64,000 nucleotides of DNA from Macrotrachela quadricornifera (lineage: Eukaryota; Rotifera; Eurotatoria; Philodinida; Philodinidae): the NCBI GenBank assembly GCA_022393335.1, contig JAJEKB010021090.1:1202175-1266174 (forward strand), given 5' to 3'. A model generated the notes under the pieces. It saw only the letters and a list, made by a program, of their open reading frames with translations. It was not told where the DNA came from and did no database searches. Positions 1 to 11,250 of the stretch are shown here, one piece after another. Position 1 is the stretch's first letter. Each line of letters starts with the position of its first letter. The translations under genes were made by a program, and so were the position numbers.

Positions 1-271
1 AATTTTTTACCGTTTAAACGCTATGAAAGTGTCAATTTCACGCCAAAAACGGCGTTTCTGGCGTTTTATTTATCAGCGTGTGTAGCTTACAGTCGCGGTT
101 CCCGACTGGTGCGTGTAAACGCGTTTTTTCAAATTCTTGTCTGACTGGGTAAGTCGTTAAAATAATTCTTTTCTATTTTCTATTTAATTACGTCAGTTTT
201 ATTTATTACACAACCTAATTCTATTTTTTTATATGTTAGTGCATAAGTGTTTTGTTAAACATTCTGGAAAA

Positions 272-450
272 AACTCGTATGAGTACTACATTGAGTACTC
301 ATGTTTTTGTCTGCGAATAAACCTTAAAGAAACAACTCATATGAGTACTCGTTGGAGTACACGAAATGTATAAATACACATAAAAATGCTCAAGTACTCC
401 GACGAGTAATTTGAGTACTCACGCTGGCAAGTCGTACTCGCTTGATGAGT
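272..450. repeat. Cluster of palindromic GAGTACTC motifs
   Basis: About eight exact or near copies of the 8-bp palindrome GAGTACTC lie within 180 bp (for example at 292-299, 343-350 and 413-420, with variants near 280, 354, 392 and 433). They alternate with ACTC and GAGT half-sites, and no coding frame runs through them. It could be the edge of a mobile element or a dense protein-binding array. The function is unknown. Confidence 0.6.
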
Positions 451-1960
451 AGTTTCACTAGGGATATTTTAGATGAATATTTATATTAAAATAGATGAAA
501 ACGATTTTGAGAACAATGATTATAGTCATCATAACCATAAAAAATGATAATATTTACCTTCGTTTTATACAATTAACAGTCATAGATTGATATTGTTTCG
601 ACTAGATTCAATTGTTCCGTTCATAATTATTAATAACCATAAAAATGTCTTAAAATCGAATGTTTGCACGTTTACGACAGTTTATTGCATAATGCGATGT
701 CCCGATTATTCACTGGTTTTTCCTCTTTCCAAACTGGCGTTTTTTTCCATTCATCGTTCTGTTTCTTTAATATGAGTTTATGTTTTGTCTTATGCTTGGA
801 TTTTTCTCCACTTACATTCAGATGTATTTTTCTTTTACACTCCGAGGTTTTTTCTCTTAAAATTTGGATGTTTACCTTGAATAATTCCCACGTAAATACA
901 CAGATGTAACACATATAAATAGAAAGAACATCAGTAGATAGTTATATGAAGATGCAATCATTATTACTTCAAATGATATGAGTTTACTTCGTAAAAAATC
1001 ATCCGGATCATTTCCTATAATATGAGATTCGATTGTTACATACTTGCAACAAGATCGAACAATCATAATGTTTTTTTTCAGATACTTAATAATCTCCTAT
1101 CTGTCAAACTAATTTAATATTCGACATGTCAACAACTGAAATAAAAGGTAACGACCACACAACACATTCTTTGACTAAGTGATCTTGGTTATTATTAACT
1201 ACAATAAAATATAGATTGTCATATTAGAAAAGAGATTTCGAGTTACGTATCCGTACTTCCACAAACGATTCTGTGTTATACTAATGCAGATGAACTCATT
1301 ATCGTCGATTTCTCATTTAGATTTACATCTATAAAACAACTTAAAATCAAGAGTTTTTAGGCAATCGTAATGTAGGCAAAAACATTTGTAAATATTCTAT
1401 CTCGAATGTTTTTCATAAAAGATAAAGACGAAAATCATCGAGTTTTCAAATGGTGAATCGAATTCTATAAAAATGTCAATGAAAAATCGAAAGGTTTACG
1501 ATTACTTATACCATTTATAATCTTGAAAAGTAGTGAAAACTATGTTCGTCTTTTCTATCCATTTTAAAACTTAATCATTTACAAATATTCGAGTTTTTAT
1601 TTCATAAAATATTCAAATTAAACGTCTTGATTGTTTACATAGATTTGCATTTATTGATTCCATTTATTGAACATTTTTATACTTTTCTTGATTGAAAGAG
1701 TACATAGAATCAGTTCTACTATCACGAGATATAAAAAGAAAATTTTTTTCTCAAACTTATTATTGAATCTTAATGTATGACTATCAATCGGAGATTTCCA
1801 TCGCGGTTGAGAATCTGTCGCTGTCACGATGGTATTAGAAAAATTGCAATGGCGACAGTGACAGCCCCATGACAGACATCTCTGTTGTCAACACTTTTGA
1901 ACTTTAATAATTTATCAATTTCACGTTGACTAGATTTAAAGAGAAAAATTCTGAAATATT
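451..1960. other. Non-coding stretch, no gene recognised
   Basis: AT-rich sequence with only short, compositionally biased frames and no recognisable protein. It may hold upstream exons or introns of the Cys/Trp-rich gene that follows, but I could not place any. A weak inverted motif (CTGTCGCTGTCA-like) lies near 1815-1870. Confidence 0.4.
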
Positions 1961-1967
1961 CATTTAG

Positions 1968-2416
1968 AAGTTCAACAATCCACTGCATCGACTGCTTCAA
2001 AGAAACTATATTGTAATGGTCGTACTTGTGTAACATGTGGTAAATGTTGTGATTGGCGTTTTACGGGCGATAAGGAAACTTGGAATTGGATATGTAATTA
2101 TAAGAACTGGGGTAATAACGATTGGAAACGTTGGCGTCATGATCGTATATGGGAAGGTTATCAACGTAAGGATGGTGCGACATGTACCAGTGTTAGTCGT
2201 GATTGTAGAAGTGCTTATATTAATCCTCAATTTGGTGGAACTACTTTTGACGATCCCATATTTGGTGGTCATCGAGTTGGTCATACTGTTAATGTCTTTG
2301 GTAATTATAATATAAATGCTAGTCATGATTTTATTTTTGTTGGTCATCAGATTCCTAATGATCATCATATTGTTTCTTCTGATTGTGATTTCTGTGTTTG
2401 TAATAATAATCAATAA
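1968..2416 (+). CDS. Cys/Trp-rich protein, 3' exon (partial)
   Basis: An open frame ends at a TAA at 2414-2416 and has no ATG of its own. A splice acceptor (catttag) ends at 1967, so this is probably a terminal exon that starts two bases into a codon. The product is strongly patterned: a C-x4-C-x2-C-x2-CC-DW cluster (residues CNGRTC, CGKCCDW), then a tryptophan-rich stretch (W-x-W-x5-NW-x4-DW-x2-W), a DGATC motif, an H/G-rich tail and a closing CDFCVC. Such Cys/Trp patterning is not expected by chance, and two overlapping frames here are its shadows. From memory, similar C-terminal modules recur in bdelloid proteins, but I cannot name the family. The upstream exons are not identified. The function is unknown; zinc or disulfide structure is only an inference from the cysteines. 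Confidence 0.5.
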
Positions 2417-3381
2417 AATTTTCGGAAATCATCTCATTTAGAAAATCGCAGATGTTAACTATAGATCAATTGTATATGGAACGAGAAAAATTCATCGTGT
2501 AGGCCTCAACTGTTCATTCATTGTAATTGATCATAGAAATGTATACTATATACAATCATATGTGAAAAGAATAAGACATACGAATGTACAAAAACAAAAA
2601 TATTAATGAAGACATAAACAAGTAAATCAGAACAAATTAAGAATTTTCTAACAATGATGAACAACAACAACGTATGTACTCCCGCTTAGACCATACATGT
2701 ATAAAACTGGGTAAAAATGAGATTAAAAATCAATGAAAAGATATTTCTGATTCTTTTTTCTTGGAATATTAATTAATCTATTCTAACATATTACTATCTA
2801 ATAACATATTTTCCTCTATTATTGTCTGTTAATCTCTTACTAATCGATAATGGATTGAAGAAAAGTTATATTGTATGGACCATTAAGTGGAGTATACTCA
2901 CAATAAAATCCATTAATAAGCGCACAAGTTTTCGGTTCAAAATATGTATGTTTATCAGGTCAATATAGATGATTATCCAGTTTTATCATAATATGGTGTT
3001 AAATAGAAAGATGATGGAATTGTTGGACTTTTCAAATAACAAAATGAAACAAATCGATGAAAATAATTGGAATAATTTTTGTTTAAATAATATTATGGAT
3101 TTAATCAATATTTGAAATATTGATTCATTTAGTTTTTATGGTATAACATCAGACGAAGTTAAAGAATTTTATCGAGTTACTATTTATCTAAATCATCATC
3201 ATCGAATATAAACAGATTCTAATCGTTTTATTATTTTTGAAGTTATCAAAAAAAGTCTCTGCTTTTCATTGTGATCATGAAAATAAATAAAATAATTTAC
3301 TTATGCTTTTTCTTTGTTTCAATTATACTTCCTTCCAAAGTCAATATCTAATCTTTTAACGAATAAATAAGTTCGATTTAC
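2417..3381. other. Non-coding stretch, nothing recognised
   Basis: AT-rich sequence with no frame of meaningful composition and no obvious repeat. It separates the Cys/Trp-rich exon from a foldback MITE. Confidence 0.4.
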
Positions 3382-3613
3382 ATTTGACACACTTTTTTAT
3401 TTATTCATTCTATTCTTCTAGTGATTTCTATCTTTTTCTTTTCTTATTTTTCTGTTATTGATAGTGGATCAGCAAGGCGATGATAATTGGTAGGAATGAC
3501 TCTTATTGTCATTCTCCTCTAACCCACTATCAACAATAGAAAAATAAAAAAAGAAACGAAAAAGATAAAAATTGCTAGAAGAATAGAATGAATAAATGAA
3601 AAGTGTGACAAAT
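3382..3613. mobile_element. Foldback MITE with about 95-bp arms
   Basis: The left arm starts ATTTGACACACTTTT and continues through ATTTATTCATTCTATTCTTC to TTGATAGTGG. The right arm is its reverse complement with a few mismatches, ending AAAAGTGTGACAAAT at about 3613. The spacer is about 45 bp. No coding capacity and no clear target-site duplication were seen. Confidence 0.75.
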
Positions 3614-3780
3614 ATTCTAATTTTCATTTTCTATCAATAAAAGAGTCTGACCAATGAGGCGTCGACCTGTCGAAATATCACAAAGAGTTAAATTATTTAT
3701 TTCGAGGAAGCGAGGAAGAGTATTGAAATATAAAATAAAATTATTATGTCCTTCCTTAACAAATTATAAGATATATATAT

Positions 3781-5665
3781 GGGGGTGGGCAACCAATTTG
3801 ATACCCCAACACATATTGGCTTGTTCAGCATTGATGGTACATCGAAGGAAGGTGATTTTTTTACCACTTGTAGTGCATATGTACCACTAACGATCTGTCA
3901 CTCTTTGAGCTCTACATAATGCTATAAATAAAGACTATTAAATTCATCTTTATGATCATCGCTTGACACGTGCGTCATAGCTATTTTGTTTATATTGCAA
4001 TTCCGGTATGCATTACGCATACGGTAAAGTTTATCTATCTCGTTACTATTTTATTTCAGTCACGTCATTCTTGTTCTTTCTGTAATTCTTTGTCGCGTCT
4101 ATTCGTTCTTTCAACATACTTTCACTTGATCGTAAGCGCTTCCTATCTTTACACTATGTTTTCTTCACAACTTGAATGGAGTTGTTCTCAATGTCAATCT
4201 AACGTAATTAATCGTCGAAAATATTGTACAGATTGCGATTCAATGCTAACTTGGACATGTATTGGTTCGGGAAAATCTTGTTTGTACACTAATTATTATC
4301 GTCATCGTGATAGCTGCTATTATTGTACATCAAAACTCGAATAGGAAAGGCAACAGAAATTAGAAGAAAAGCAAACTCCCATTCGGAAACATTTTCAAGC
4401 TTTAGATGACAGTGAGTAGCATTGATCGAGTCAACGGATTCATACGACTCTTATGTCATTATTTTAGAACAATGTCCATGGTCAGAATGGAAACGCAGTG
4501 ATGAATCTTGCCGACAGTATACCGGACATGACATCGAACAAGTATAACAACTATATTCTCTGTGTGAACAATCACTTCTGAATTATTGCTCGCACAGAAA
4601 CGAGCAATAAACAGACACTATTAGCACGCCATATTTATCTCCTTTGAATTTACTTGTAGGCACGTTATGGTATTTGAAACATTACCATTCCGAACTTTAT
4701 ATCGCTACAGAATTCAATTTGGCTCGTAAGACAGTGGCTTATTCCTTATCATCGGTTCTGGGAATTTTACATTCATATGTATATCCCGAATTCATTTCGT
4801 TGCCTACTAATATGTCCAACAGAACTACACCGCATGGACCTGAAGAGCATCATAAATTAATAGTTGATTCAACTTTCATTGCAATTCCTTAACCAGATGA
4901 CTCAACTGAACGTAGAGCATACTATCATACGAAAAGTCCAACAAACTATACATTAAAAGTGCAGATAGCTTGTGATTTTCGTCATCGAATAGTGCACGTG
5001 TCGGAATGTTATAAAGGCAGTGTACATGATATCACCAGTTCTAAGGGAATCCGGATTATTAGAACATTTAAATGACTCTGTACAAGTTATTGCTGACAAA
5101 GGTTATATCGGTGAAGAATACATCATCACTCCAAGAAAGAAACCTTATGGACGTGAATTGGAAGAAGAAGATACAGATTTCAATCGAAATATTAATAGCG
5201 CTAGAGCAGCTATTGAAAACATTAATCAATGTCTCAAAATCTATGCCATCGTAGGTGATATTTACAGGGAGCTATTGATGGCTGTCATAAGGTAACTAAA
5301 ATTGTACTAGCTGTTTCTGCTCTTTGTAATTTGAATTTGGATAAATATCCTATTCGTAAATAAACAACATGATCAGCTCCACTGCCTGACTACTTAATAA
5401 TAATACTCACTAGTTCATATTGTTCTAAATTTCCTAGTAAAAACTGACGTATTCTGTTGAATTGAATCTGAAATACTTTTAAGGCGATAATTATAAAGAT
5501 GAACTTAATAGTCTTTCTTTATAGCATTATGTAGAGCTCAAAGAGTGACAGATCGTTAGTGGTACATATGCACTACAAGTGGTAAAAAAACCATCTTCCT
5601 TCGATGTATCATCAATACTAAACAAGTCACCATGTGTTGGGGCATCAAATCGGTTGCCCACCCCC
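3781..5665 (+). mobile_element. ISL2EU/Harbinger-type DNA transposon
   Basis: The element is bounded by terminal inverted repeats of about 170 bp. The left one (3781-3953) starts GGGGGTGGGCAACC; the right one (5494-5665) ends GGTTGCCCACCCCC, and the arms match almost fully. Both ends sit in an AT microsatellite, consistent with the 2-bp AT target duplication typical of ISL2EU (3779-3780 and 5666-5667). Length is 1885 bp. The internal gene is a decayed transposase, so this copy is probably immobile unless helped in trans. Confidence 0.88.
3970..5310 (+). pseudogene. ISL2EU transposase (DDE_Tnp_4-like), decayed
   Basis: The N-terminal part (3970-4341) is rich in paired cysteines (C-x2-C knuckles), consistent with a zinc-binding DNA-recognition domain. 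The catalytic part shows the DDE-4 pattern: a first aspartate in VDSTFIAIP (near 4866), a second in GSVHDI (near 5025), the ADKGYIGEEY motif (5094-5125) and an AAIENINQCLKIY region near 5210 that carries a glutamate. Breaks: TAG at 4342-4344 and TAA at 4890-4892 in otherwise open frame, and a one-base shift near 5040 just after the second aspartate. A probable intron (gtgagt...ttttag) lies around 4409-4468. The protein would cut and paste the element by recognising the long inverted repeats. The stops and the frameshift show it is inactive. Confidence 0.8.
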
Positions 5666-5669
5666 ATAT

Positions 5670-6836
5670 ATATATATATATATATATTTATTCGATTTTT
5701 TCTTTATAAATAAAAAAAAAGAACAATTGTAAATATCATAGAAAGTTATCATCGGTTCAGTGAAATAAATTATACAATAAAATAAAAGAATATGAAACTA
5801 GACTTCCACTTGAATCAAGTTCGAGTAGAAAAGTTGGCTGACTGCAGAACCCAAAAAGTATCGGAATACGTTTCTATGCGACCTCCACTATTTCTAAACT
5901 TAGGTTCGCACAGAGGACATCATACTGAAATTCAATTGCGTTCTGATATTTTGGCTCATATGACTAACGAGAGATTATGAAGCTGAATCATCTATTGCCA
6001 TATAAGGAAATTCTCAGCTGTTCATTATCTTCTATCACATTTCATCTATAAAAGCCATTCTCAGTTTTTCTTGACTGTTTGAGACTCCTTCATGGATGAA
6101 TTTAAGTCATACAAGAGATAATTAAAGTATATATGCATATTGCATCTAACATATCAATGATCATTCGAAGATTGAGTCATATATAATCATAAAAGGAAAT
6201 TAGCAGCTGTTAATTATCTTTTATTTTCTTCCCTTATATCTCCCGAATGGAATAGAATTTTGAACAAACAGATTTCAGATGTACACTCAGCACACTCACG
6301 GATCTAGTGGTCTTTTTCTTGATTTAAAATGATGGATAGATGCTGACAACGAAAGGCTGACTTAAATCGTGACTCATGCGTCAAGAAGGAAAAGAAGAAG
6401 AAGAATTTACCATGGCAACTAAGCATACTAAAAGCAATAATGTGGCGTGCTGCACTTCATGCAGTCAGCCACCTTAAAAAACTCTCTTATCAAATATTTT
6501 ATAAAAGATCATTAGGTTTTTATTCTAAGAATTTCAAATTGTCTAAAATTATTGTTTTTTCATAAATAAGCTTATTTTTCTATCGATTGAAAGACGTATA
6601 AGTGTCATTTTCTTATGATTGACTCTTCGATATTTATTTATTTTACATATCAATAAACAAAATATGATATACTATTATTTATCATATCGAGATCATCAAC
6701 GTCTATTAATAATATGAATGAAATCAATGTGTTCCTTTAATGTTTTTCTATTAATCATTAAATTTATTTAAAAAAAACTCTGTTAGTATAAATGAAATAA
6801 ATGATTAATCCTTTAGAAAAAATGTATATATAAATG
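5670..6836. other. Non-coding stretch with a degenerate direct repeat
   Basis: It opens with the right half of the AT microsatellite. A roughly 45-bp motif (AAGGAAATTCTCAGCTGTTCATTATCTT-like) occurs near 6004-6050 and again, diverged, near 6199-6245. A 62-codon frame at 5792-5980 has no recognisable features and was not called. Confidence 0.4.
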
Positions 6837-8668
6837 TTAGTATCCAAATGAAACGCATAGATCATCAAAAGCCGATTCAGTAGTATTTTGAGTTAAACCA
6901 TACCGTGGTGTTCCACCTGATACAGTAAATATCATTGTATCCCAATTTGAACATCCACCACATGAAATTATTGTTCGATTGAATACTAATATTAAAAAGT
7001 TGGCATTTACTACGGTAATACCACTTGTAAAAGCTTGTATATTCCATGTCATATTATCTCTCCAAGCGGGTGCTATTATAACTGAATCAAAAGCAAATCG
7101 TGTACCATTAGCAGTTGTTATTGAAACTGAATTTCCTCCTGCATTATATGCAACATAAGGTGAAGATGAAACTGTTGTTTGATATCCACTATTTGGCATT
7201 GTTAATGCATTCATATAATTTGTATTTGTCCAATTAAAATTTTTATATCCATTTGGAACAATACCAAATGTAGATGATTGACTTGGAATATCATCAAATG
7301 TAACACGTGTTGTACAATCTTTTTTTCAAATATTTATTTAAAATATACGAAATTATTGAACTTACAAGGAGCAGTTGTTGTCGTTGATGTAGTTACAGTT
7401 GTCGTTGTTGATGTAGATGATGTTATACTTGTAGTACTAAATGAAATTGTACTTGTTGAAGTAGTTGTTGATGTTTGAGTTGTACTAGTTGTACTACTTG
7501 TTGAAGTACTTGAACTAGTTGTAGTGGTTGATGAAGAAATAGAAGTACCTATAATGGATTTCGAGATTTTAATATCTAATTTTATTTGCATTCTTTTACT
7601 GGTACTAGTCAGGATCGTAGAAACTGACGTGACACCGATTGTGCTACTCGTTGTTGTTGTTGTTGTTGTTGATGCAGCTAGAATAAAAAGTGTTAAAATT
7701 CGAATAATTTCATAATTTTAATTGTTTAACAATACTTTTCGAATGTTATAATAATGGAAATGTGTGTAATGATAAGCAAAAAAAACGGGACATATTCAGT
7801 TTAAATCAGAGGTCTTACCGACAAATTAACAAGGTTTAAATATTGGCGGACCTCGGCTTGCTTTGACGGAGACATTTAAACTTGAATATATATGAACATT
7901 TAGGAATTAAAATCATTCAAAAAAGTTTTTTTCTACTATTCAAAAGGATAAAATAATGTGTTGTTCGGGATTTGGAGGAATGATCTATCATATGGTCTGG
8001 ACAAATACTGGCTTTTATCCTTATAATAGTGAAGAGAATTTTTCTTGTAGCTCATGAAACTGTCATTTTGTATGAGGCACTATTAAAATTAAATTCTACT
8101 ATTATAAGGACAAAATCTAGTGCTGTTCGGGTCAATCATTAAGTTATCAACGATGATCTTTAATATAATTCGAACAACTTATTGTTTTATCCTTATAATG
8201 ATAGAATTTAATTTTGATAGTGGATCATCATAGAAAACGTCGGTTCTATGGGCTATAGGAAAAAATGGCTTGACTATTATAAGGATAAAACACGGTATTG
8301 TTCGGACCATATGATAGATCATCCTTTTATTGCTTATCATTACACACACTTTCATTATTATTGTAAAATAAATATGTTATCATACTTGATTTCATTAAGA
8401 GAATGGTGATTACTGGAACAATGGCTGCAGCACAGATAATCAATCCGACAACAACTCCAGCTAGAATTCCGTATGGATTCGAACAACAACAATCACTAAA
8501 ATATTGATAAAATATGTAAATAATCCTGTAAAACTATCGAGAAATAAAATACTGATTCCATCCTGCTTCATCACGTTTGTATCTATTGTCATCATCATCA
8601 TCATCATCATTTCTTAGCCATTGACGAGAATTTGATGATAAAAGATTACTAGTTGCTTGTACCTTCAT
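6837..8668 (-). CDS. Type II membrane protein, mucin-like stalk, Cys ectodomain
   Basis: A four-exon gene rebuilt from phase-compatible GT-AG introns: exons 8553-8668, 8386-8495, 7366-7677 and 6837-7318, with introns of 57, 708 and 47 bp. The total is 1020 nt, giving 339 residues. The start is the ATG at 8666-8668. Domains in order: a short cytoplasmic head with a run of seven aspartates, a CCC motif, one membrane helix (GILAGVVVGLIICAAAIV, near residues 48-72), a Ser/Thr stalk of about 100 residues (TST repeats, likely O-glycosylated), then an ectodomain with the motifs VTFDDIP, NGYKNFNWTN and CGGCSNWDT, ending in SFGY. The topology (no signal peptide, one TM, long C-terminal part) suggests a type II surface protein. 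The ectodomain looks like a beta-sandwich of a family I cannot name. The large second intron is filled by a foldback element. Confidence 0.72.
7340..7670 (-). repeat. Low-complexity Ser/Thr coding repeat
   Basis: Imperfect ACA/ACT/AGT triplet tracts encode the Ser/Thr stalk of the minus-strand membrane protein. A pure TGT/ACA microsatellite lies near 7650-7670. The long plus-strand frames here (valine-rich) are antisense shadows. Confidence 0.6.
7745..8366. mobile_element. Foldback element inside an intron
   Basis: Outer inverted repeats of about 37 bp (left TTATAATAATGGAAATGTG, right its imperfect reverse complement ending near 8366) enclose sequence with several copies, in both orientations, of a motif ACTATTATAAGGATAAAA followed within about 10 bp by GTTCGG (near 7935, 8020, 8095, 8200 and 8275). 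There is no coding capacity. It occupies almost the whole second intron of the membrane-protein gene. The same motif occurs at the centre of the 42.4-kb palindrome. Confidence 0.7.
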
Positions 8669-9554
8669 TATTAAATGTTTAGATTTTTTGTGTTTAACTG
8701 AACGAATAATGAGAACATTTTATCGGCATGTTAAAAGAAGCCATTGATAATTTCTATTCATTTTTTTTAAGTAACTCTATGATTTCATTTGATTGACTTA
8801 GATTTTTTGTTCTATCTCGATTAAAATCCAAAACATAGCAACAATCAATGTTCCTATTTAACATATTTTCGAAAAGGTTTCTAATAAAATAAAATTCCAT
8901 TTAATGTCTACAGCCTATTGTTTTCTCTTCTATTAAAAGAAAAAAGAAAAACATGAATTTCTCGTTAATGATTATTCACATCACATAAAAAAATGAATTA
9001 AAATACAGATGGACTGCAGAAGTCGTTCGATTCAGTCAAAAGTTCGACATAATTCACGTTTTATTTTAAATAAAATATAATCATTGACATGCCTTTTTAC
9101 CATTTACTTTTATTAATACATTCGATCCGATTGAGTTTTATTAGAAAATATTGTTTTAGATATTATATTCAGTTCTCTAGATGAGAATTTTTATAGAATG
9201 CACTTTGAATGTGAAAATTCTAACGAATAAGTTAATGATAAACAAGAAAAATGACATGGAGAGGCAAGTAACCATTGTGCAGTTTCGTGAAAGTCTTTAC
9301 TGTTTGTCACACCAATCGAGAAAGTAAAACCTGGTTGAAAACAACAATGAGCAAGTCATTCGAACGCGCAAACCCGATGATGACAAGCTCAAAAAAAAAT
9401 AAAAACATTCTGTTCTGATTGCAAGAATTTTTATTGTCTTGAATGTTTTAATGATATTCATGATGATATCGAGTAAATAACTGAAATAAGTTTTAGTGAT
9501 TAATAATGAAAAATTCGAATCGAATCTCTATTTAGTTTATATTTAATTTCTATT
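8669..9554. other. Intergenic stretch, nothing recognised
   Basis: AT-rich spacer between the membrane-protein gene start and the end of the HIT-like gene, which is on the same strand. No frame or repeat worth calling was seen. Confidence 0.4.
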
Positions 9555-10352
9555 TTAAATCGATGAATCATTTTGTTCATGCTTCAACAGATTATTTATT
9601 TGACTCCCTTGATTAAATAGTCGATCACCAAAACAACGTTGTATAATATTATCTTTATTAGATGAGATTAAATCTTCTATTTGTTTTAATTTCTCTTTGT
9701 ATTTATTTCTAATAAATTGATTCCATTGATTTTGTTTAATATTAATTTTCATATGAAGATGAAAATGATTTCTATATATTCCATGATTAATAATCATATT
9801 TTGCCAATTAAATCCGACTTCATTCAATATAGATTGTGTATCCTTCCAGAATAATCTCATATCTTGATCATTCATATCTGATAATCGTTCAATATGTTGT
9901 TTTGGCGTAACAATTAATTTCTTTCTTAGTTGTGCATCTAACCAAATAGATGTTGTGGAATTTTGTTTTATTAAACTAAGTTGTGATAATTCATTGTTCA
10001 TATCACATGAAATACACACACCAGCTTCGACTGGACCTGGTCGAGTTTCATTGTTTTTGTATATAATATCTATAGTTAAACCATGTTGACGAAATGGACG
10101 TAATCGCATATGAAAATCCTGAATTTGATTATTTTTTTCAATTATAAATAATAATTTTTGAAAATATTTTTCAGCTAATTGTCGATCAATTAATTGTTCA
10201 AGTGTCAATTGACATCGAAATGAAAATCCATCTTCGATCGAATATGGAAATAACCATTTAGGATTAATTTCATCGTTATTTTTTATTTTATCTTGTGTTT
10301 TGATTGATAATTTTGATATTTTCTCAATCAGATCATCTTGATTCGTAGCCAT
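9555..10352 (-). CDS. HIT-like (histidine triad) nucleotide-binding protein
   Basis: Single-exon frame of 265 residues from the ATG at 10350-10352 (MATNQDDL). An upstream in-frame ATG at about 10395-10397 would add 15 mostly hydrophobic residues and is less convincing. The C-terminal half carries the pattern of a HIT domain: VTPKQHIERLSDM (the strand-helix element before the active site) and then NHGIYRNHFHLHMKI, whose H-x-H-x-H matches the HIT active-site motif. HIT proteins are nucleotide hydrolases or transferases that act on a phosphate through the central histidine. The N-terminal half (about 120 residues, with CQLTLEQLIDRQ) is an extra domain, so a GDP-hexose phosphorylase or Ap4A-type enzyme is possible. 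I cannot fix the substrate. No break is seen; the gene is likely functional. Confidence 0.72.
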   Translation of the reverse strand: MATNQDDLIEKISKLSIKTQDKIKNNDEINPKWLFPYSIEDGFSFRCQLTLEQLIDRQLAEKYFQKLLFIIEKNNQIQDFHMRLRPFRQHGLTIDIIYKNNETRPGPVEAGVCISCDMNNELSQLSLIKQNSTTSIWLDAQLRKKLIVTPKQHIERLSDMNDQDMRLFWKDTQSILNEVGFNWQNMIINHGIYRNHFHLHMKINIKQNQWNQFIRNKYKEKLKQIEDLISSNKDNIIQRCFGDRLFNQGSQINNLLKHEQNDSSI

Positions 10353-10403
10353 ACCTTTATTTTCAATCTTGAATATAAACAGAATATCTATTAACATCGA
10401 CAA

Positions 10404-11250
10404 TAACTGGTAAAATAATATTTATTTATTTGAGAAGAACATTCTATCAATGAATTAAGGATATCTCTATCTTGTTTCCGGACCTAAAATTTTCAAATTT
10501 TTCATTTTTCATTTTTTTTGCTCAGCTTACTCTACAACTTGTTCTCTATCTACTAGATGTATTTTAAGCACTAATATATAGGTATAAAGTGCCGAAAAAT
10601 CTAAAAAGACCTATTATTTTCTATGGAAAAACATCAAAATTTTCATTTTATTTCGGTTTACCAGTAAACCGAGTTTTTCAGGGAAAAAATGGAGAATCGC
10701 CTCCGTTTCTCCACCAAAGAACATTTGAAAAAACAGCTTTATGTCCAAAAACCATGGTTTTTTTGTGGGTGCTCTTACACTTCCGATGAGTTTTTTCGAG
10801 TAGAAGGAGGTTGTTAGCTTCTCTTTCTTTATTTCAACAAAAATGAAAAAAAAACAACCTAAACTTGTATAAAAAAGAAAAACAATAGTTATCTGACGTC
10901 TCGTGGTGAAAGAGAGAAAAAATAACAACAACGATAATAGGAAGAGAGAGAGAGGAGAGAAAGAAAAACAACACATATATGTATATAACCAATGGAAAAA
11001 GAAAGAGACAAATTTAAAAAAAAATAACGAACGTTCATCACCTTTTCATATAGATGGCGGATTCTGACAGAGGTACAAGAGAAGGAAATAAAGTAGCTCT
11101 CTTAAACAGTGTCTAATATCTGTAAAAAAATTTTCAACCCTATCGAATATACTATGACTGAAAAAGGGGAGTGATAAGGGTGGAGGCTCTTTTTTAGCCC
11201 TTAGGATCTTGATATTTCTTATCAGGCAGGATTTAGAAACCTCAAGTCTA
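10404..11250. other. Intergenic low-complexity stretch
   Basis: Contains A-rich and GAGAGA-rich tracts (about 10900-10975). Two antisense frames of 66 and 120 codons overlap here; both are compositionally biased and were not called. The stretch ends at the TA target of the mariner element. Confidence 0.4.

Noticed and set aside
2006..2413. Ile/Thr-rich minus-strand frame and Val-rich plus-strand frame
   Set aside because: Both overlap the Cys/Trp-rich frame in other phases and have the biased composition expected of shadows.
7278..7715. Valine-rich plus-strand frames
   Set aside because: Antisense of the Ser/Thr stalk repeats, which are fixed as coding by exon phase.
10589..10976. Overlapping frames on both strands
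   Set aside because: Low-complexity A-rich and GA-rich DNA with no motif and no splice support.
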